Below, in pieces: positions 24,855 to 34,485 of a stretch of DNA of 64,000 bases. The position numbers and the translations under genes are program-made. Every line of letters begins with the position of its first letter. Position 1 is the stretch's first letter. The stretch lies in contig NZ_CP011005.1 in assembly GCF_000950575.1 (NCBI RefSeq), positions 1,860,001 through 1,924,000 on the forward strand, read 5' to 3'. This DNA is from Psychromicrobium lacuslunae. Lineage in GTDB: Bacteria > Actinomycetota > Actinomycetes > Actinomycetales > Micrococcaceae. The notes beneath the pieces were generated by a model that saw only the letters and a list, made by a program, of their open reading frames with translations, was not told the DNA's origin and made no database searches.

Positions 24855-25949
24855 ATGGAATTTAGCGACAGCCTTCGGGCGCTTGGAACGAAAATCAGTA
24901 ACCAGGCTGAGGCCATCGGAACCGAGGAGGCAACGAAAAATGCCTTCGTCATGCCCTTTATTTCGTCGATACTTGGCTACGATGTCTTTGATCCGCTAGA
25001 AGTTGTACCAGAGTTTACCGCTGACGTCGGAACCAAACGTGGTGAAAAGATCGATTACGCGATCATGCGCGAAAGCGAAGTTCAGATTCTCATCGAGTGC
25101 AAGGCTTCGAGATCCGCTCTCTCGCTTGAGAATGCCTCACAGCTCTACCGATACTTTGGTGTCACTAACGCTAGGATCGCGGCCTTAACGAATGGCATAG
25201 TCTGGCAGTTTTACACCGATCTCGACGCACCCAATCGAATGGACTCGAAGCCTTTCTTGGTTTTCGACCTCAGCGATATCGATGAAGGACTCATCCCTGA
25301 AGTACAAAAGCTCAGCAAAGACAACTTCGATCTAGAATCGATCATCAGTACCGCCGAGGAGCTCAAGTATGTTGGTGCACTAAAAAGAGAGATCGCGGCC
25401 CAGTTTCGAGATCCCAGCGATGAGTTCGTACGCTTCGTCGCAACCCGCGTTTACGATGGCGTTTTCACTCAACGGGTTCGTGAACAGTTTTCCTTACTTG
25501 TCGGAAAGGCAGCGAAACAATTTCTCACGGATCAGGTCAATGACCGGTTGAAAGTCGCACTCGGCGCTGGAACCCAAGTGCCGATCAGTCAGCCTTCCTC
25601 GGAAACTTCCGTCGACAGCGGGGCTGTGGCGGAACGCGATTTAGATAGGGACACTGAGATCGAAACAACCCTTGAAGAACTTGAGGGTTACCAAATCGTG
25701 AAAGCCATCGCTTGTGCTGAGGTAAAACCACAACGAGTCACTCATCGTGACGCAAAGAGCTACTTCGCAATCCTTCTCGATGACAACAACCGGAAGCCCA
25801 TCGCTCGTCTTCATTTTAATTCAGCACGCCAGAAGTATCTTGGTCTGTTCGATGAAGATAAGAACGAAACTCGGCATCCTATCGCTTCACTCGAAGAAAT
25901 CTATCTCTTTGCCGATGAAATTCGGGGCGCCGTACGTCGATACATATAA
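24855..25949 (+). CDS. stand-alone HsdR-N-like restriction endonuclease
   Basis: This 364-residue protein starts at the ATG at 24855 after TTAGGAG. The N-terminal 200 residues match the nuclease domain of type I restriction HsdR subunits: TEEATKNAFVMPFI near residues 23-36, then the PD-(D/E)XK residues D67 (KIDYAIM), E81 and K83 (LIECKAS). There is no helicase motor. A linker leads to a C-terminal domain (residues about 285-364, beginning IVKAIACAEVKPQRV) that occurs in similar single-gene proteins. No methylase or specificity gene adjoins it. It may be an orphan defence nuclease or a housekeeping nuclease; function is not settled by sequence. Base composition looks slightly lower in GC than its neighbours. 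Confidence 0.75.
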   Translation: MEFSDSLRALGTKISNQAEAIGTEEATKNAFVMPFISSILGYDVFDPLEVVPEFTADVGTKRGEKIDYAIMRESEVQILIECKASRSALSLENASQLYRYFGVTNARIAALTNGIVWQFYTDLDAPNRMDSKPFLVFDLSDIDEGLIPEVQKLSKDNFDLESIISTAEELKYVGALKREIAAQFRDPSDEFVRFVATRVYDGVFTQRVREQFSLLVGKAAKQFLTDQVNDRLKVALGAGTQVPISQPSSETSVDSGAVAERDLDRDTEIETTLEELEGYQIVKAIACAEVKPQRVTHRDAKSYFAILLDDNNRKPIARLHFNSARQKYLGLFDEDKNETRHPIASLEEIYLFADEIRGAVRRYI

Positions 25950-26037
25950 CGCGTTGAAGAATGACCCGCGCGCGTATGGTCTGCGATCGGCGCACTCATT
26001 ACTGGGATCGACTCACTTTACAAAAATTCCACGTCCT

Positions 26038-26100
26038 AGTCGTTTTAAACTGACCCTGGCTTCGCGAACAAGCTAAAGTCAAGGCCAGTTTAAAGCGACT
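26038..26100. repeat. imperfect inverted repeat downstream of the restriction-like gene
   Basis: Arms at 26038-26055 and 26083-26100 pair over 18 bases with two non-Watson-Crick positions, around a 27-base loop. It lies between convergent genes (restriction-like + and ychF -), so a bidirectional terminator is the simplest reading; there is no long T run. It could also mark an insertion boundary. Confidence 0.55.
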
Positions 26101-26112
26101 ACCAGCCTTCGA

Positions 26113-27198
26113 CTAAACGTTAAACCGGAACTCCACCACGTCGCCGTCGGCCATCACGTACTCTTTGCCTTCGATCCGGACCTTGCCCTTGGCCTTCGCC
26201 TCGGCCATCGATCCGGCTTCGATCAAATCTGCGAAGTGCACCACCTCGGCCTTGATGAAGCCGCGTTGGAAGTCGGTGTGAATAACTCCGGCGGCTTGCG
26301 GCGCAGTATCGCCCTGCCGGATGGTCCAGGCGCGCGCTTCTTTCGGGCCCGCGGTCAGATACGTTTGCAGTCCCAGCGTGTGAAAGCCGACCCGGGCGAG
26401 CTGATCCAACCCGGACTCCTCCTGGCCGTTCATCTCCAGCATCTCCCGAGCTTCCTCCTCGGAGAGTTCGACCAAATCAGCTTCTAGCTTGGCGTCCAGG
26501 AAAATGGCGTCAGCGGGGGCCACCAATTCACGCAGCTCGGCTTGCCGTTCCGGGCTGCCGAGCACCGCGTCGTCGACATTGAAAACGTAAATGAACGGCT
26601 TTGCGGTAAGCAGGCTCAGTTCTTTGAGGTAGCCAAGTTCCAGTTTGTCGCTGGTAATCGAGGAGAAAATAGTGTCGCCGCGCTCCAGCACTTGCTGCGC
26701 GGCCTGCACCGCAGCGAGCTCGGCGGCTTCCTTCTGCTTGAGCTTGACCGCTTTCTCCAGCCTGGGCAGGGCTTTCTCAATGGTTTGCAGGTCGGCCAGG
26801 ATCAGCTCAGTATTGATCGTCTCCATATCGGAGCGCGGGTCAACCTTGCCGTCAACGTGCACCACATCGGGGTCGTCGAACACCCGGATCACCTGGGCAA
26901 TCGCCTCGGCTTCACGAATATTTGCCAGGAACTGATTACCCAGACCCTCCCCCTCGCTGGCACCCTTCACAATGCCCGCAATGTCGACAAAGGACACCGT
27001 GGCCGGCAGAATCCTGGCCGAGCCAAAGACCTCAGCCAATTTACCGAGACGCTCGTCGGGCAGGTTCACCACGCCAACATTCGGCTCAATGGTCGCGAAC
27101 GGGTAGTTCGCGGCGAGCACGTTATTGCGGGTGAGTGCGTTGAAAAGAGTTGATTTGCCGACGTTGGGCAGTCCGACAATGCCAATAGTAAGAGCCAC
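26113..27198 (-). CDS. ychF: redox-regulated ATPase/GTPase YchF
   Basis: This 361-residue Obg-family P-loop protein binds ATP and the ribosome and takes part in the oxidative stress response. The start is the GTG at 27198, giving the standard opening [19 protein letters not shown]. The longer frame to 27384 adds unrelated residues. Other marks are [10 protein letters not shown], the G3 motif [26 protein letters not shown] in place of NKxD, and the C-terminal TGS domain ending [11 protein letters not shown]. Confidence 0.95.
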   Translation of the reverse strand: MALTIGIVGLPNVGKSTLFNALTRNNVLAANYPFATIEPNVGVVNLPDERLGKLAEVFGSARILPATVSFVDIAGIVKGASEGEGLGNQFLANIREAEAIAQVIRVFDDPDVVHVDGKVDPRSDMETINTELILADLQTIEKALPRLEKAVKLKQKEAAELAAVQAAQQVLERGDTIFSSITSDKLELGYLKELSLLTAKPFIYVFNVDDAVLGSPERQAELRELVAPADAIFLDAKLEADLVELSEEEAREMLEMNGQEESGLDQLARVGFHTLGLQTYLTAGPKEARAWTIRQGDTAPQAAGVIHTDFQRGFIKAEVVHFADLIEAGSMAEAKAKGKVRIEGKEYVMADGDVVEFRFNV

Positions 27199-27346
27199 GG
27201 GATACAAGTTTACGGCAGAGCCCCGCCGGTGAGGAACGAACCGGAAAGGAGCCTTGAGACTTGAGCGGTAACGGCACTTCCTACTGAGCGGCCCCACCGG
27301 TGCGTCCATTAGCGATCTTGTCAGTCCGCCATGCCAAGCTGAAAGC

Positions 27347-28504
27347 ATGGATGGAATTCTGCTTGGCCTCTTGATTGGCCTCATCGTCGGTGCGCTCGGC
27401 TGTTACCTGCTGGCACGACGCCGTCAGCAGCAGTTGCAGGACGAGCTTGGCGATGCCGCTGAACGGCTCAGCGAGGCGAACGCCGCTTTAGCCGCCGCAG
27501 AGGCCGAGTCCAGGCTGCTCAGCGCGCAAAGTCAGCAGGACTCCTCGGTTCTCAAGGCGCTTCATCCGGTGGCCGAACGGCTCAGCGATGTGCAACGCCA
27601 AGTTGCTCTGCTGGAGCGGGACCGGGTGGAGCAGTATGGCCAGCTGGCGCAACAACTCCAGGACGCCAAAGCGGCCGATGCCTTGCTGCTGCAGACAACG
27701 CACTCGCTCGCCTCAACGCTGCGTTCCACCAGCGCGCGGGGCCGTTGGGGCGAGGTGCAATTACGTCGTGTGGTGGAGGCGGCTGGCTTGCTTTCCCACG
27801 TTGACTTCAGCGAGCAGGTACAACACAGCGGCGAGGAAGGCACCCAGCGCCCCGATATGGTGGTCCAGCTGCCCGCAGGAAAGGAATTGATCCTCGATGC
27901 CAAAGTGCCTTTGAGCGCCTTCCTGGAAGCCCAAGAAACCACCGATGAAGCGCTGGCCGCTAACGCGCTGCAAAGACACGCCAAGGCGGTACGCAGTCAC
28001 GTCGATGCGCTCGCCGCTAAAAAATACTGGCATGGTTCGACGGCTAGTCCCGAGGTGGTGATCTGTTTCCTGCCTGCGGAGTCGATCCTCTCGGTGGCCC
28101 TGAATTCGGATGCCCAGCTCCTGGACTACTCGTTGAGCAAGGGAGTCGTTTTAGCTTCCCCGGTAAGTCTGCTCGCGGTATTGAAGGCGGTAGCTTTTTC
28201 CTGGCGACAGGACGTTTTGACTGAAAGTGCCCGGGAGCTTTTCGAGACCTCTAACCAGCTTTACGAACGACTCGCGAAGCTGGGTGAGCATGTCGAAAAA
28301 CTGGGCGGTTCGATCAAGTCCTCAGTGGATAAATACAATGCGCTGGTCGGATCATTGGAAGGCCGGGTGCTACCGACAGCACGGAAACTCAACGCGCTCG
28401 ACCCCGAAACGCTGTCCAGTCCGTCGCTGCTCAATACGCAACCCCGCTCATTGAGCGCACCAGAGCTACTAGAACGCGAAGAAACGCGTCACGGCGGGTC
28501 TTAG
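27347..28504 (+). CDS. rmuC: DNA recombination protein RmuC
   Basis: This 385-residue protein has one N-terminal membrane helix ([19 protein letters not shown]), a coiled coil (residues about 25-120), and the RmuC nuclease-like domain. [38 protein letters not shown] and the [12 protein letters not shown] segment are diagnostic. RmuC proteins limit sequence inversions at repeats. Its stop overlaps the ispH stop by 4 bases (convergent). Confidence 0.93.
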   Translation: MDGILLGLLIGLIVGALGCYLLARRRQQQLQDELGDAAERLSEANAALAAAEAESRLLSAQSQQDSSVLKALHPVAERLSDVQRQVALLERDRVEQYGQLAQQLQDAKAADALLLQTTHSLASTLRSTSARGRWGEVQLRRVVEAAGLLSHVDFSEQVQHSGEEGTQRPDMVVQLPAGKELILDAKVPLSAFLEAQETTDEALAANALQRHAKAVRSHVDALAAKKYWHGSTASPEVVICFLPAESILSVALNSDAQLLDYSLSKGVVLASPVSLLAVLKAVAFSWRQDVLTESARELFETSNQLYERLAKLGEHVEKLGGSIKSSVDKYNALVGSLEGRVLPTARKLNALDPETLSSPSLLNTQPRSLSAPELLEREETRHGGS

Positions 28505-29586
28505 TTTGTTGGTCGTGCGCCCCGGCCGCCCAATACCCGAGAAGAATCTCCGGCCTGCTTGAGCGTGCTGCGCAACTCCTTGGGCAGCGAGAAGAGCAAA
28601 TCTTCTTCGGCAGTGACCACTTCTTCGACCGCGCCATAGCCATAATCGGCCAGCAGCGCGAGCACGTCTTTGACGAGGACTTCGGGCACCGAGGCTCCTG
28701 AGGTGACGCCCACGGTGGCGACGCCCTCGAACCAGGACTCGTCGACCTGGTTGGCAAAGTCAACCCGGTACGAGGCTTTGGCTCCATACTCCAGGGCCAC
28801 CTCGACAAGTCGAACCGAGTTCGAGGAGTTCGCCGAGCCAACCACGATCACCAGATCGGCTTGTGGGGCAATTTTCTTAATCGCCACCTGACGATTGGTA
28901 GTGGCGTAACAAATGTCATCGCTTGGCGGGTCTTGCAGAGTCGGGAAACGCTCCTTGAGCAGCCGAACCGTTTCCATCGTTTCATCGACACTCAAGGTGG
29001 TCTGCGAAAGCCAAATCACCTTCTCGGGGTCCCGCACGGTTACCTGATCAACCTCGTGCGGGCCATTAATGATTTGGATGTGCTCAGGGGCTTCACCCGA
29101 GGTGCCTTCCACCTCCTCGTGCCCTTCGTGCCCGATCAGCAAAATATCGAAATCGTCCCGGGCGAACCTCACCGCTTCTCGGTGCACCTTGGTGACCAGC
29201 GGGCAGGTGGCGTCGATGGTGCGTAGGCCGCGATCCGCAGCTGACTGCACGACGGCTGGAGAGACCCCGTGCGCTGAGAAAATAACTAGCGCTCCCTCGG
29301 GGACTTCGTCGTTCTCCTCGACGAAGATGGCTCCCTTGGCCTCGAGGGAAGAAACCACGTGCACGTTATGCACAATCTGCTTCCGCACATAAACCGGAGG
29401 TCCGTAGTGTTCCAGCGCCTTTTCGACCGCAATCACAGCCCGATCAACCCCCGCGCAATAACCCCGCGGCGCGGCCAGCAAAACCCGTTTTTCGCCCGCA
29501 ACAGGTGCGGCGGCAGCGATTTCCTCAGGACTACGCCGCTTGCGCGGAATAGCTGGCATCGGTACTGATACTGCAGTGCTGGTCAT
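28501..29586 (-). CDS. ispH: 4-hydroxy-3-methylbut-2-enyl diphosphate reductase
   Basis: IspH (LytB) is the last enzyme of the MEP isoprenoid pathway. It reduces HMBPP to IPP and DMAPP using an oxygen-sensitive iron-sulfur cluster. The three cluster cysteines are visible in [26 protein letters not shown] and [17 protein letters not shown] and the C-terminal [12 protein letters not shown] segment are also present. A hydrophilic 30-residue N-terminal extension is usual in actinobacteria. The 361-residue length is normal. Confidence 0.95.
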   Translation of the reverse strand: MTSTAVSVPMPAIPRKRRSPEEIAAAAPVAGEKRVLLAAPRGYCAGVDRAVIAVEKALEHYGPPVYVRKQIVHNVHVVSSLEAKGAIFVEENDEVPEGALVIFSAHGVSPAVVQSAADRGLRTIDATCPLVTKVHREAVRFARDDFDILLIGHEGHEEVEGTSGEAPEHIQIINGPHEVDQVTVRDPEKVIWLSQTTLSVDETMETVRLLKERFPTLQDPPSDDICYATTNRQVAIKKIAPQADLVIVVGSANSSNSVRLVEVALEYGAKASYRVDFANQVDESWFEGVATVGVTSGASVPEVLVKDVLALLADYGYGAVEEVVTAEEDLLFSLPKELRSTLKQAGDSSRVLGGRGARPTN

Positions 29587-29618
29587 CTCACCATTCTACG
29601 GCTCTGGGGCGATGACAC

Positions 29619-30449
29619 TCAGCGTCGGCGGGCCGCCAACCGCCCAATAAGGCCGATCAGCAGCAGCGAGGCGGCAACAATCAGCCCGCAGAGAATCCAG
29701 AAATCAAAGCTACCACCGGCCGCAGCCACATACTCCTGTTTGAAAAGTTCAGCCACCGGATCAGCCGCTGTGGCATTGAGCACATTCTGCGAAAGCAGGC
29801 TGAGTGATAGCTTCCAGCCCGCCACCACCACCAGGCCGCCCAAGCCGATCAAGGCCAGGGTCGTTGACCGTCGGCGGGCAATCAGCAGCGCCAGGATTGC
29901 TGCTACCAGGGCACCTAAGGCAAGCCATATCCCCATCGAGACGAACTCTCGCAACTTGACTAAAGCTTCACGCTGACTGGGGGTTCCTAGGCTGATCAGC
30001 ACCTGGCTTGGCGCCTTCAGCTGCTGGCCGAAACCGGCACCGAGTTTATTGAAGATCAACTGCATCAGAGGTGCCACATCAAGGTTCAAAGCACCCTGAT
30101 CATTTGCATTGGCGGCCGGGTCAACCAGGGTTAGTTCGTGACTGCGACGCAGCGTCTCCGACCAGGCTGCTGGGTAGCCGGGGTCGGTGGTGATCGACTT
30201 GGTGACGTTCTCAATCAGCGGCTGAGCCATTGCGCTAAAGGCCGGGACGGCATCGAGCTTGGAGCTCATTGTCTTCGCAGTGGCGGTGGCCAGGGCCTGT
30301 TGGAACTTGGCGTCATTGCCCAAGGGAGTGGCCATCGCCAAAAAACCGTCCTGGTCGATCACCGTTCGATCAGCCCAGACCACCGGAACCGAAACACCCG
30401 CCAGAACTAAGGCCACAAGTGCGGCCGCGGCGGAAAAGAAGCTGCGCAT
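29619..30449 (-). CDS. exported membrane protein of unknown function
   Basis: This 276-residue protein has four probable helices: one at the N-terminus (about residues 4-26) and three in the C-terminal part (around 175-195, 200-220 and 245-268). It has a large outside domain between the first and second (residues about 27-172). The start is the ATG at 30449 with AGGAG upstream. No enzymatic motif is recognised. Proteins of this layout often lie next to xseA in Micrococcaceae. It is divergent from xseA and 32 bases from the ispH start in the same direction. Confidence 0.65.
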   Translation of the reverse strand: MRSFFSAAAALVALVLAGVSVPVVWADRTVIDQDGFLAMATPLGNDAKFQQALATATAKTMSSKLDAVPAFSAMAQPLIENVTKSITTDPGYPAAWSETLRRSHELTLVDPAANANDQGALNLDVAPLMQLIFNKLGAGFGQQLKAPSQVLISLGTPSQREALVKLREFVSMGIWLALGALVAAILALLIARRRSTTLALIGLGGLVVVAGWKLSLSLLSQNVLNATAADPVAELFKQEYVAAAGGSFDFWILCGLIVAASLLLIGLIGRLAARRR

Positions 30450-30605
30450 ATGTCTCCTGTTGATTGCTCGAGCCAACTTTAGCGAGAAGTCCTGTGCGAT
30501 CGCCAAGAGAAGTCTGGAAGAAGCGCCGAGTTTGTCAGCGGTTTTCGATAGGCTGAGGATGCCCTGAGGTTTCCCATCTCAAAAAGAGTAACGAAAGGTA
30601 GGTTG

Positions 30606-31877
30606 ATGAGCGAAGATTCCGTCGCAGCTCAGGCTCAGCCTAGCGGTATCCCCGCGACCGCCGCTGACACCAGCGCCGAACGGCCCTGGCCGCTACGTCT
30701 GCTCTCCGAGAAGCTCAAAGCTCATATTGACCGGGCTCCGGCGGCCTGGGTTGAGGGGCAGGTCATCGAGCTGAATCGTCGAGCGAATGTCAGCTACCTG
30801 ACACTTCGGGACATCGACGCCGAAATCTCGTTGAGCGTCACTCTGTTCGGCTCAGCCTTGGATTCCGTGGTGCCGCCGCTAGAACGCGGCGCGCGCGTGG
30901 TGGCGCAACTCAAACCTGACTTCTGGATGAAGACCGGCCGACTGTCCATGCAAGGCAAGCAAATCCGGGCGGTTGGCCTCGGCGAGCTATTGGCCAGAAT
31001 CGAGGCACTGAGGCAAGCTCTAGCCGCTGAAGGCCTTTTTGACCTTGATCGCAAGAAAAAGTTGCCATTGCTGCCACAGCGAATCGGTCTGATCACCGGG
31101 CGTGATTCCGACGCGATGAAGGACGTGCTACGAAACGCTGCCTTGCGCTGGCCCGCAGTTCAGTTCGAGGTCAGGGAGGTCGCGGTACAGGGCGTCAACT
31201 CGGTGGCCCAGGTGAGCGCAGCACTCGCCGAGCTCGACGCCGACCCGCAGATCGACGTCATTGTGATCGCCCGGGGTGGTGGCTCTCTTGAGGATCTGCT
31301 GGGCTTCAGCAATGAGTCCCTAGTACGCGCGGTGGCGGCAGCAAATACCCCGGTGGTCAGTGCGATTGGGCATGAAGCAGACCGCCCGCTGCTCGATGAG
31401 GTGGCTGATTTGCGCGCCTCGACCCCGACTGACGCCGCGAAGCGGATCGTACCGGATCTCGCTGAGGAGATGACCGGGGTCCGTCGGATGCGCAGCCAGC
31501 TAGCCCGTTCACTCGAACAGCTACTGCATCGGGAAAGTGACCGGTTAGCCCAGCTGCGTTCCCGGCCAGTGCTGGCCAATCCGGACGGTATGATCGCGGT
31601 GCGGCGCGAGGACGTGGATCGATTACGCGAACGCGGTTACGCCTCAATTGTCACGATGACGGCAAGACATCGCGATGCCTTAGGACATCTACTCGCTCAA
31701 GTCCGCTCGCTGTCACCCCAGAAGACGCTCGATCGCGGTTACGCAGTGGTGCAACTCGAGAACAACAAAGTACTGAGATCCGCTGACCAAGCACCGCCGG
31801 CGACTCAGTTGAAGATCCGGCTGGCGAACGGCATCATTGGCGCTCAGTCCACCGGCAACTTGGCCGAAAAATCTTGA
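30606..31877 (+). CDS. xseA: exodeoxyribonuclease VII large subunit
   Basis: This is the large subunit of the single-strand-specific exonuclease used in DNA repair. It has 423 residues from the ATG at 30606 (a TTG lies one codon before). The N-terminal OB-fold (WVEGQVIELNRRANVSYLTLRD) leads to the catalytic core with LPQRIGLITGRDSDAMKDV, DVIVIARGGGSLEDLLGF and VSAIGHEADRPLLDEVADLRA. A coiled-coil C-terminus ends in TLDRGYAVVQLE. It is followed by xseB after 44 bases. Confidence 0.95.
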   Translation: MSEDSVAAQAQPSGIPATAADTSAERPWPLRLLSEKLKAHIDRAPAAWVEGQVIELNRRANVSYLTLRDIDAEISLSVTLFGSALDSVVPPLERGARVVAQLKPDFWMKTGRLSMQGKQIRAVGLGELLARIEALRQALAAEGLFDLDRKKKLPLLPQRIGLITGRDSDAMKDVLRNAALRWPAVQFEVREVAVQGVNSVAQVSAALAELDADPQIDVIVIARGGGSLEDLLGFSNESLVRAVAAANTPVVSAIGHEADRPLLDEVADLRASTPTDAAKRIVPDLAEEMTGVRRMRSQLARSLEQLLHRESDRLAQLRSRPVLANPDGMIAVRREDVDRLRERGYASIVTMTARHRDALGHLLAQVRSLSPQKTLDRGYAVVQLENNKVLRSADQAPPATQLKIRLANGIIGAQSTGNLAEKS

Positions 31878-31921
31878 CCTCATCCCGCAAAAATCTTTAG
31901 ACCGCAAAGGATCACACAGAC

Positions 31922-32164
31922 ATGACGACAAACAGCGAACTAGCCAAGCTGAGCTATGAGGAGGCCCGTGAGGAGCTGGTCACTGTGGTGGCCAAGCTCG
32001 AAGCTGGCGGTGCCAGTCTGGAGGACTCCCTCGCCCTGTGGGAACGAGGCGAGGCTCTAGCCGCACGCTGCGAAGAGTGGCTCAATGGCGTCCAAGAGCG
32101 CCTCGATGCGGTAAAAGCTAGCACTGCGGCAAGCGATGAGGCGCAAGCCGCTGAGCGAGACTAA
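31922..32164 (+). CDS. xseB: exodeoxyribonuclease VII small subunit
   Basis: This 80-residue all-helical subunit binds the XseA coiled coil in many copies. [20 protein letters not shown] and [22 protein letters not shown] are the family signatures. The short Ala/Glu-rich tail is normal in actinobacteria. It is co-transcribed with xseA. Confidence 0.95.
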   Translation: MTTNSELAKLSYEEAREELVTVVAKLEAGGASLEDSLALWERGEALAARCEEWLNGVQERLDAVKASTAASDEAQAAERD

Positions 32165-32210
32165 AACGGGCAGCCCAGCAGCTAAGAGTGGCTTCGAGTT
32201 ACCGCCTCAG

Positions 32211-33065
32211 CTAGGAAGCGGCTAATCGTTTCTTCTCAGTGGCCAGGTCAAAATCACCCTCTGGCCAGCGCAGCTTCATATTCTCAAGCGCATCAATGAG
32301 CAGTTCTTGAACCGCTAACCGGGCGTACCACTTCTTATCGGCAGGCACCACATACCAGGGAGCTACCTCGGTTGAGGTTTTATCGAAAGCCTTCTGGTAA
32401 GCCTCCATGTACTGCGGCCAAAAACCACGTTCGGTGAGATCCCCGGTGCTGTACTTCCATCGTTTCACCGGATCGGCCAGCCGTGCGCTCAGTCGTTCTT
32501 TCTGCGTTTCCGGGCTAATGTGCAGCATCACCTTGATCACGGCGGTGCCGTTCGCCACCAGGCCGGCTTCGAAGTCATTAATCGCCTGATAGCGTCGTTC
32601 CAGCTCGGTTTCATCGGCCCAATCATGAACGCGATGAATCAACACATCCTCATAGTGCGAGCGGTCAAAAACGCCCAGCATGCCTTCCCTCGGCAACTCT
32701 TTGGTGATCCGCCAGAGGAAGTCGTGCTGTTTTTCCTCGTCGGTGGGTGCCTTGAAAGCGTGCAGCTGCACGCCTTGCGGGTCAACTGCCCCCACCACAT
32801 GGGAGACAATGCCGCCCTTACCAGCGGTGTCCATTGCTTGCAGGACGAGTAGTACGGACTTCGTGCTGCCGAACTTACTCTCCGCGAAAAGCTGTTCCTG
32901 CAGCACACCTAGCTGCCGGGCACGCTCGCTCAAGACCTGCTCGGCGTCGCGCTTCTTCCCGCTAAACCCGGGTGCTGCGGAAGTGTCGACACGGTCCAAG
33001 ACGAAATCCTGGCCAACTGCTAGCAAAGTGCGAGGGCTCTTTTTAAAGCCGTGTTTTGAAGCCAC
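32211..33065 (-). CDS. polyphosphate kinase 2 family protein
   Basis: PPK2 enzymes move phosphate between polyphosphate and nucleotides. This 284-residue single-domain protein has Walker A QAMDTAGKGG, Walker B FDRSHYEDVLIHRV and the lid segment RWKYSTGDLTERGFW. I chose the GTG at 33065 because AAAGGAG lies six bases upstream; a longer frame to 33095 lacks this. The subtype (ADP- or AMP-phosphorylating) cannot be set by eye. Confidence 0.9.
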   Translation of the reverse strand: MASKHGFKKSPRTLLAVGQDFVLDRVDTSAAPGFSGKKRDAEQVLSERARQLGVLQEQLFAESKFGSTKSVLLVLQAMDTAGKGGIVSHVVGAVDPQGVQLHAFKAPTDEEKQHDFLWRITKELPREGMLGVFDRSHYEDVLIHRVHDWADETELERRYQAINDFEAGLVANGTAVIKVMLHISPETQKERLSARLADPVKRWKYSTGDLTERGFWPQYMEAYQKAFDKTSTEVAPWYVVPADKKWYARLAVQELLIDALENMKLRWPEGDFDLATEKKRLAAS

Positions 33066-33135
33066 AGCCAGCTCCTTTGTCTCAGGCGGGAACAATCATG
33101 ATCAACCGTACTAGAAAGACCCCCAAAGTGCCCGG

Positions 33136-34353
33136 CTACGGCTTGTAATGACTGAGGAATTCGGCGATCCGACCAATTGCCTCTTCCAGGTCTCTGACAT
33201 TGGGCAGCGTGACCAGACGGAAGTGATCGGTATTGATCCAGTTGAAACCACTGCCATGAGAAACCAGAATCTTCTGCTCTTGTAAAAGGTCGAGCACGAA
33301 TTTCTCATCATTCTTGATCGGGTAGACCTCCGGATCGAGCCGCGGAAACAAGTACAACGCACCGTTGGCTTGCCGGGTCGATACCCCAGGAATCTCGTTG
33401 AGTAGCCGATAAGCAATATCTCGCTGTTCCCGCAGCCGTCCACCCGGCAGGATGAGATCGTTAATGCTCTGATAGCCGCCGAGCGCGGTCTGGATGGCGT
33501 GCTGGCCGGGCACATTAGCGCACAGTCTCATATTGGACAGTAAGTTAATGCCTTCCAAGTAATCGCTCGCCTTGCTCTTCGGCCCGGAAATTGCCATCCA
33601 GCCGGAACGATAACCGCACACCCGGTAAGCCTTTGACAGGCCGCTGAAGGTCAGGCAAAGCACGTCGTCTTGGCTGGCCAGTGCGGTGTTGTAATGCACA
33701 GCATCCTCGTACAAAATCTTCTCGTAAATCTCATCCGAGAACACCACCAGGTTGTGTTTGCGAGCCAGCTCCACCATTGCCTCGACGGTGGCCTGCGGGT
33801 AGACGGCGCCGGTCGGGTTATTCGGATTAATAATCACCAGACCCTTGGTGCGTGGCGTAATTTTCGCCTCAAGATCCTCCAGATCGGGCTGCCAGTCCTG
33901 CTCCTCATCGCAGAGATAATGCACCGGCTTACCGCCGGAAAGACTGACGCAGGCGGTCCACAGCGGATAATCCGGGGTGGGGATCAGCACTTCATCGCCG
34001 TCGTTCAACAGAGCCTGCAACGACATCTGGATCAGTTCGCTGACCCCATTACCCAGGTAAACGTCGTCGACGTGGATATTGTCGATGCCCCGGGTTTGGT
34101 AATACTGCACGACGGCGGTGCGAGCCGAGAAAATACCGCGTGAATCGCTATAGCCCTGCGCCTTGGGCAGGTGCCTGATCATATCGACCAGGATGGCGTC
34201 TGGCGCCTCAAAGCCGAAAGGTGCCGGATTTCCAATGTTCAGCTTCAGAATGCGATGCCCCTCCGCCTCAAGCTGTTGCGCTCGCTGCAGAATTGGGCCC
34301 CGGATGTCGTAACGGACGCTTGCAAGTTTCGAAGACTGAGTGAAATCTGACAT
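33136..34353 (-). CDS. PLP-dependent aminotransferase, alanine transaminase type
   Basis: This 405-residue class I aminotransferase is closest in feel to AlaA/AlaT (glutamate-pyruvate transaminase). Visible marks: LNIGNPAPFGFEAPD at the N-terminus, IINPNNPTGAVYP, FSDEIYEKILY and the PLP lysine in TFSGLSKAYRVCGYRSGWM. It probably makes alanine from pyruvate with glutamate. It is monocistronic by spacing. Confidence 0.88.
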   Translation of the reverse strand: MSDFTQSSKLASVRYDIRGPILQRAQQLEAEGHRILKLNIGNPAPFGFEAPDAILVDMIRHLPKAQGYSDSRGIFSARTAVVQYYQTRGIDNIHVDDVYLGNGVSELIQMSLQALLNDGDEVLIPTPDYPLWTACVSLSGGKPVHYLCDEEQDWQPDLEDLEAKITPRTKGLVIINPNNPTGAVYPQATVEAMVELARKHNLVVFSDEIYEKILYEDAVHYNTALASQDDVLCLTFSGLSKAYRVCGYRSGWMAISGPKSKASDYLEGINLLSNMRLCANVPGQHAIQTALGGYQSINDLILPGGRLREQRDIAYRLLNEIPGVSTRQANGALYLFPRLDPEVYPIKNDEKFVLDLLQEQKILVSHGSGFNWINTDHFRLVTLPNVRDLEEAIGRIAEFLSHYKP

Positions 34354-34403
34354 TTCTCAAGAATCGCACACCAAGGCCCTCAACCGGCGGTTAAGCGACG
34401 AAA

Positions 34404-34448
34404 GGCACGCGGGCCAATAGCCAAAAAGTGGCGTTAGACCCGCGTGCC
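34404..34448 (-). terminator. hairpin terminator of the osmoprotectant operon
   Basis: A 10-bp perfect stem (34404-34413 with 34439-34448) encloses an inner GCCA/TGGC stem. It lies 37 bases after the last operon stop on the minus strand, followed by a short T run. Confidence 0.7.
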
Positions 34449-34485
34449 CTTCAGCTCAAAGAGACTACCTTGAACCGCGAACGCG

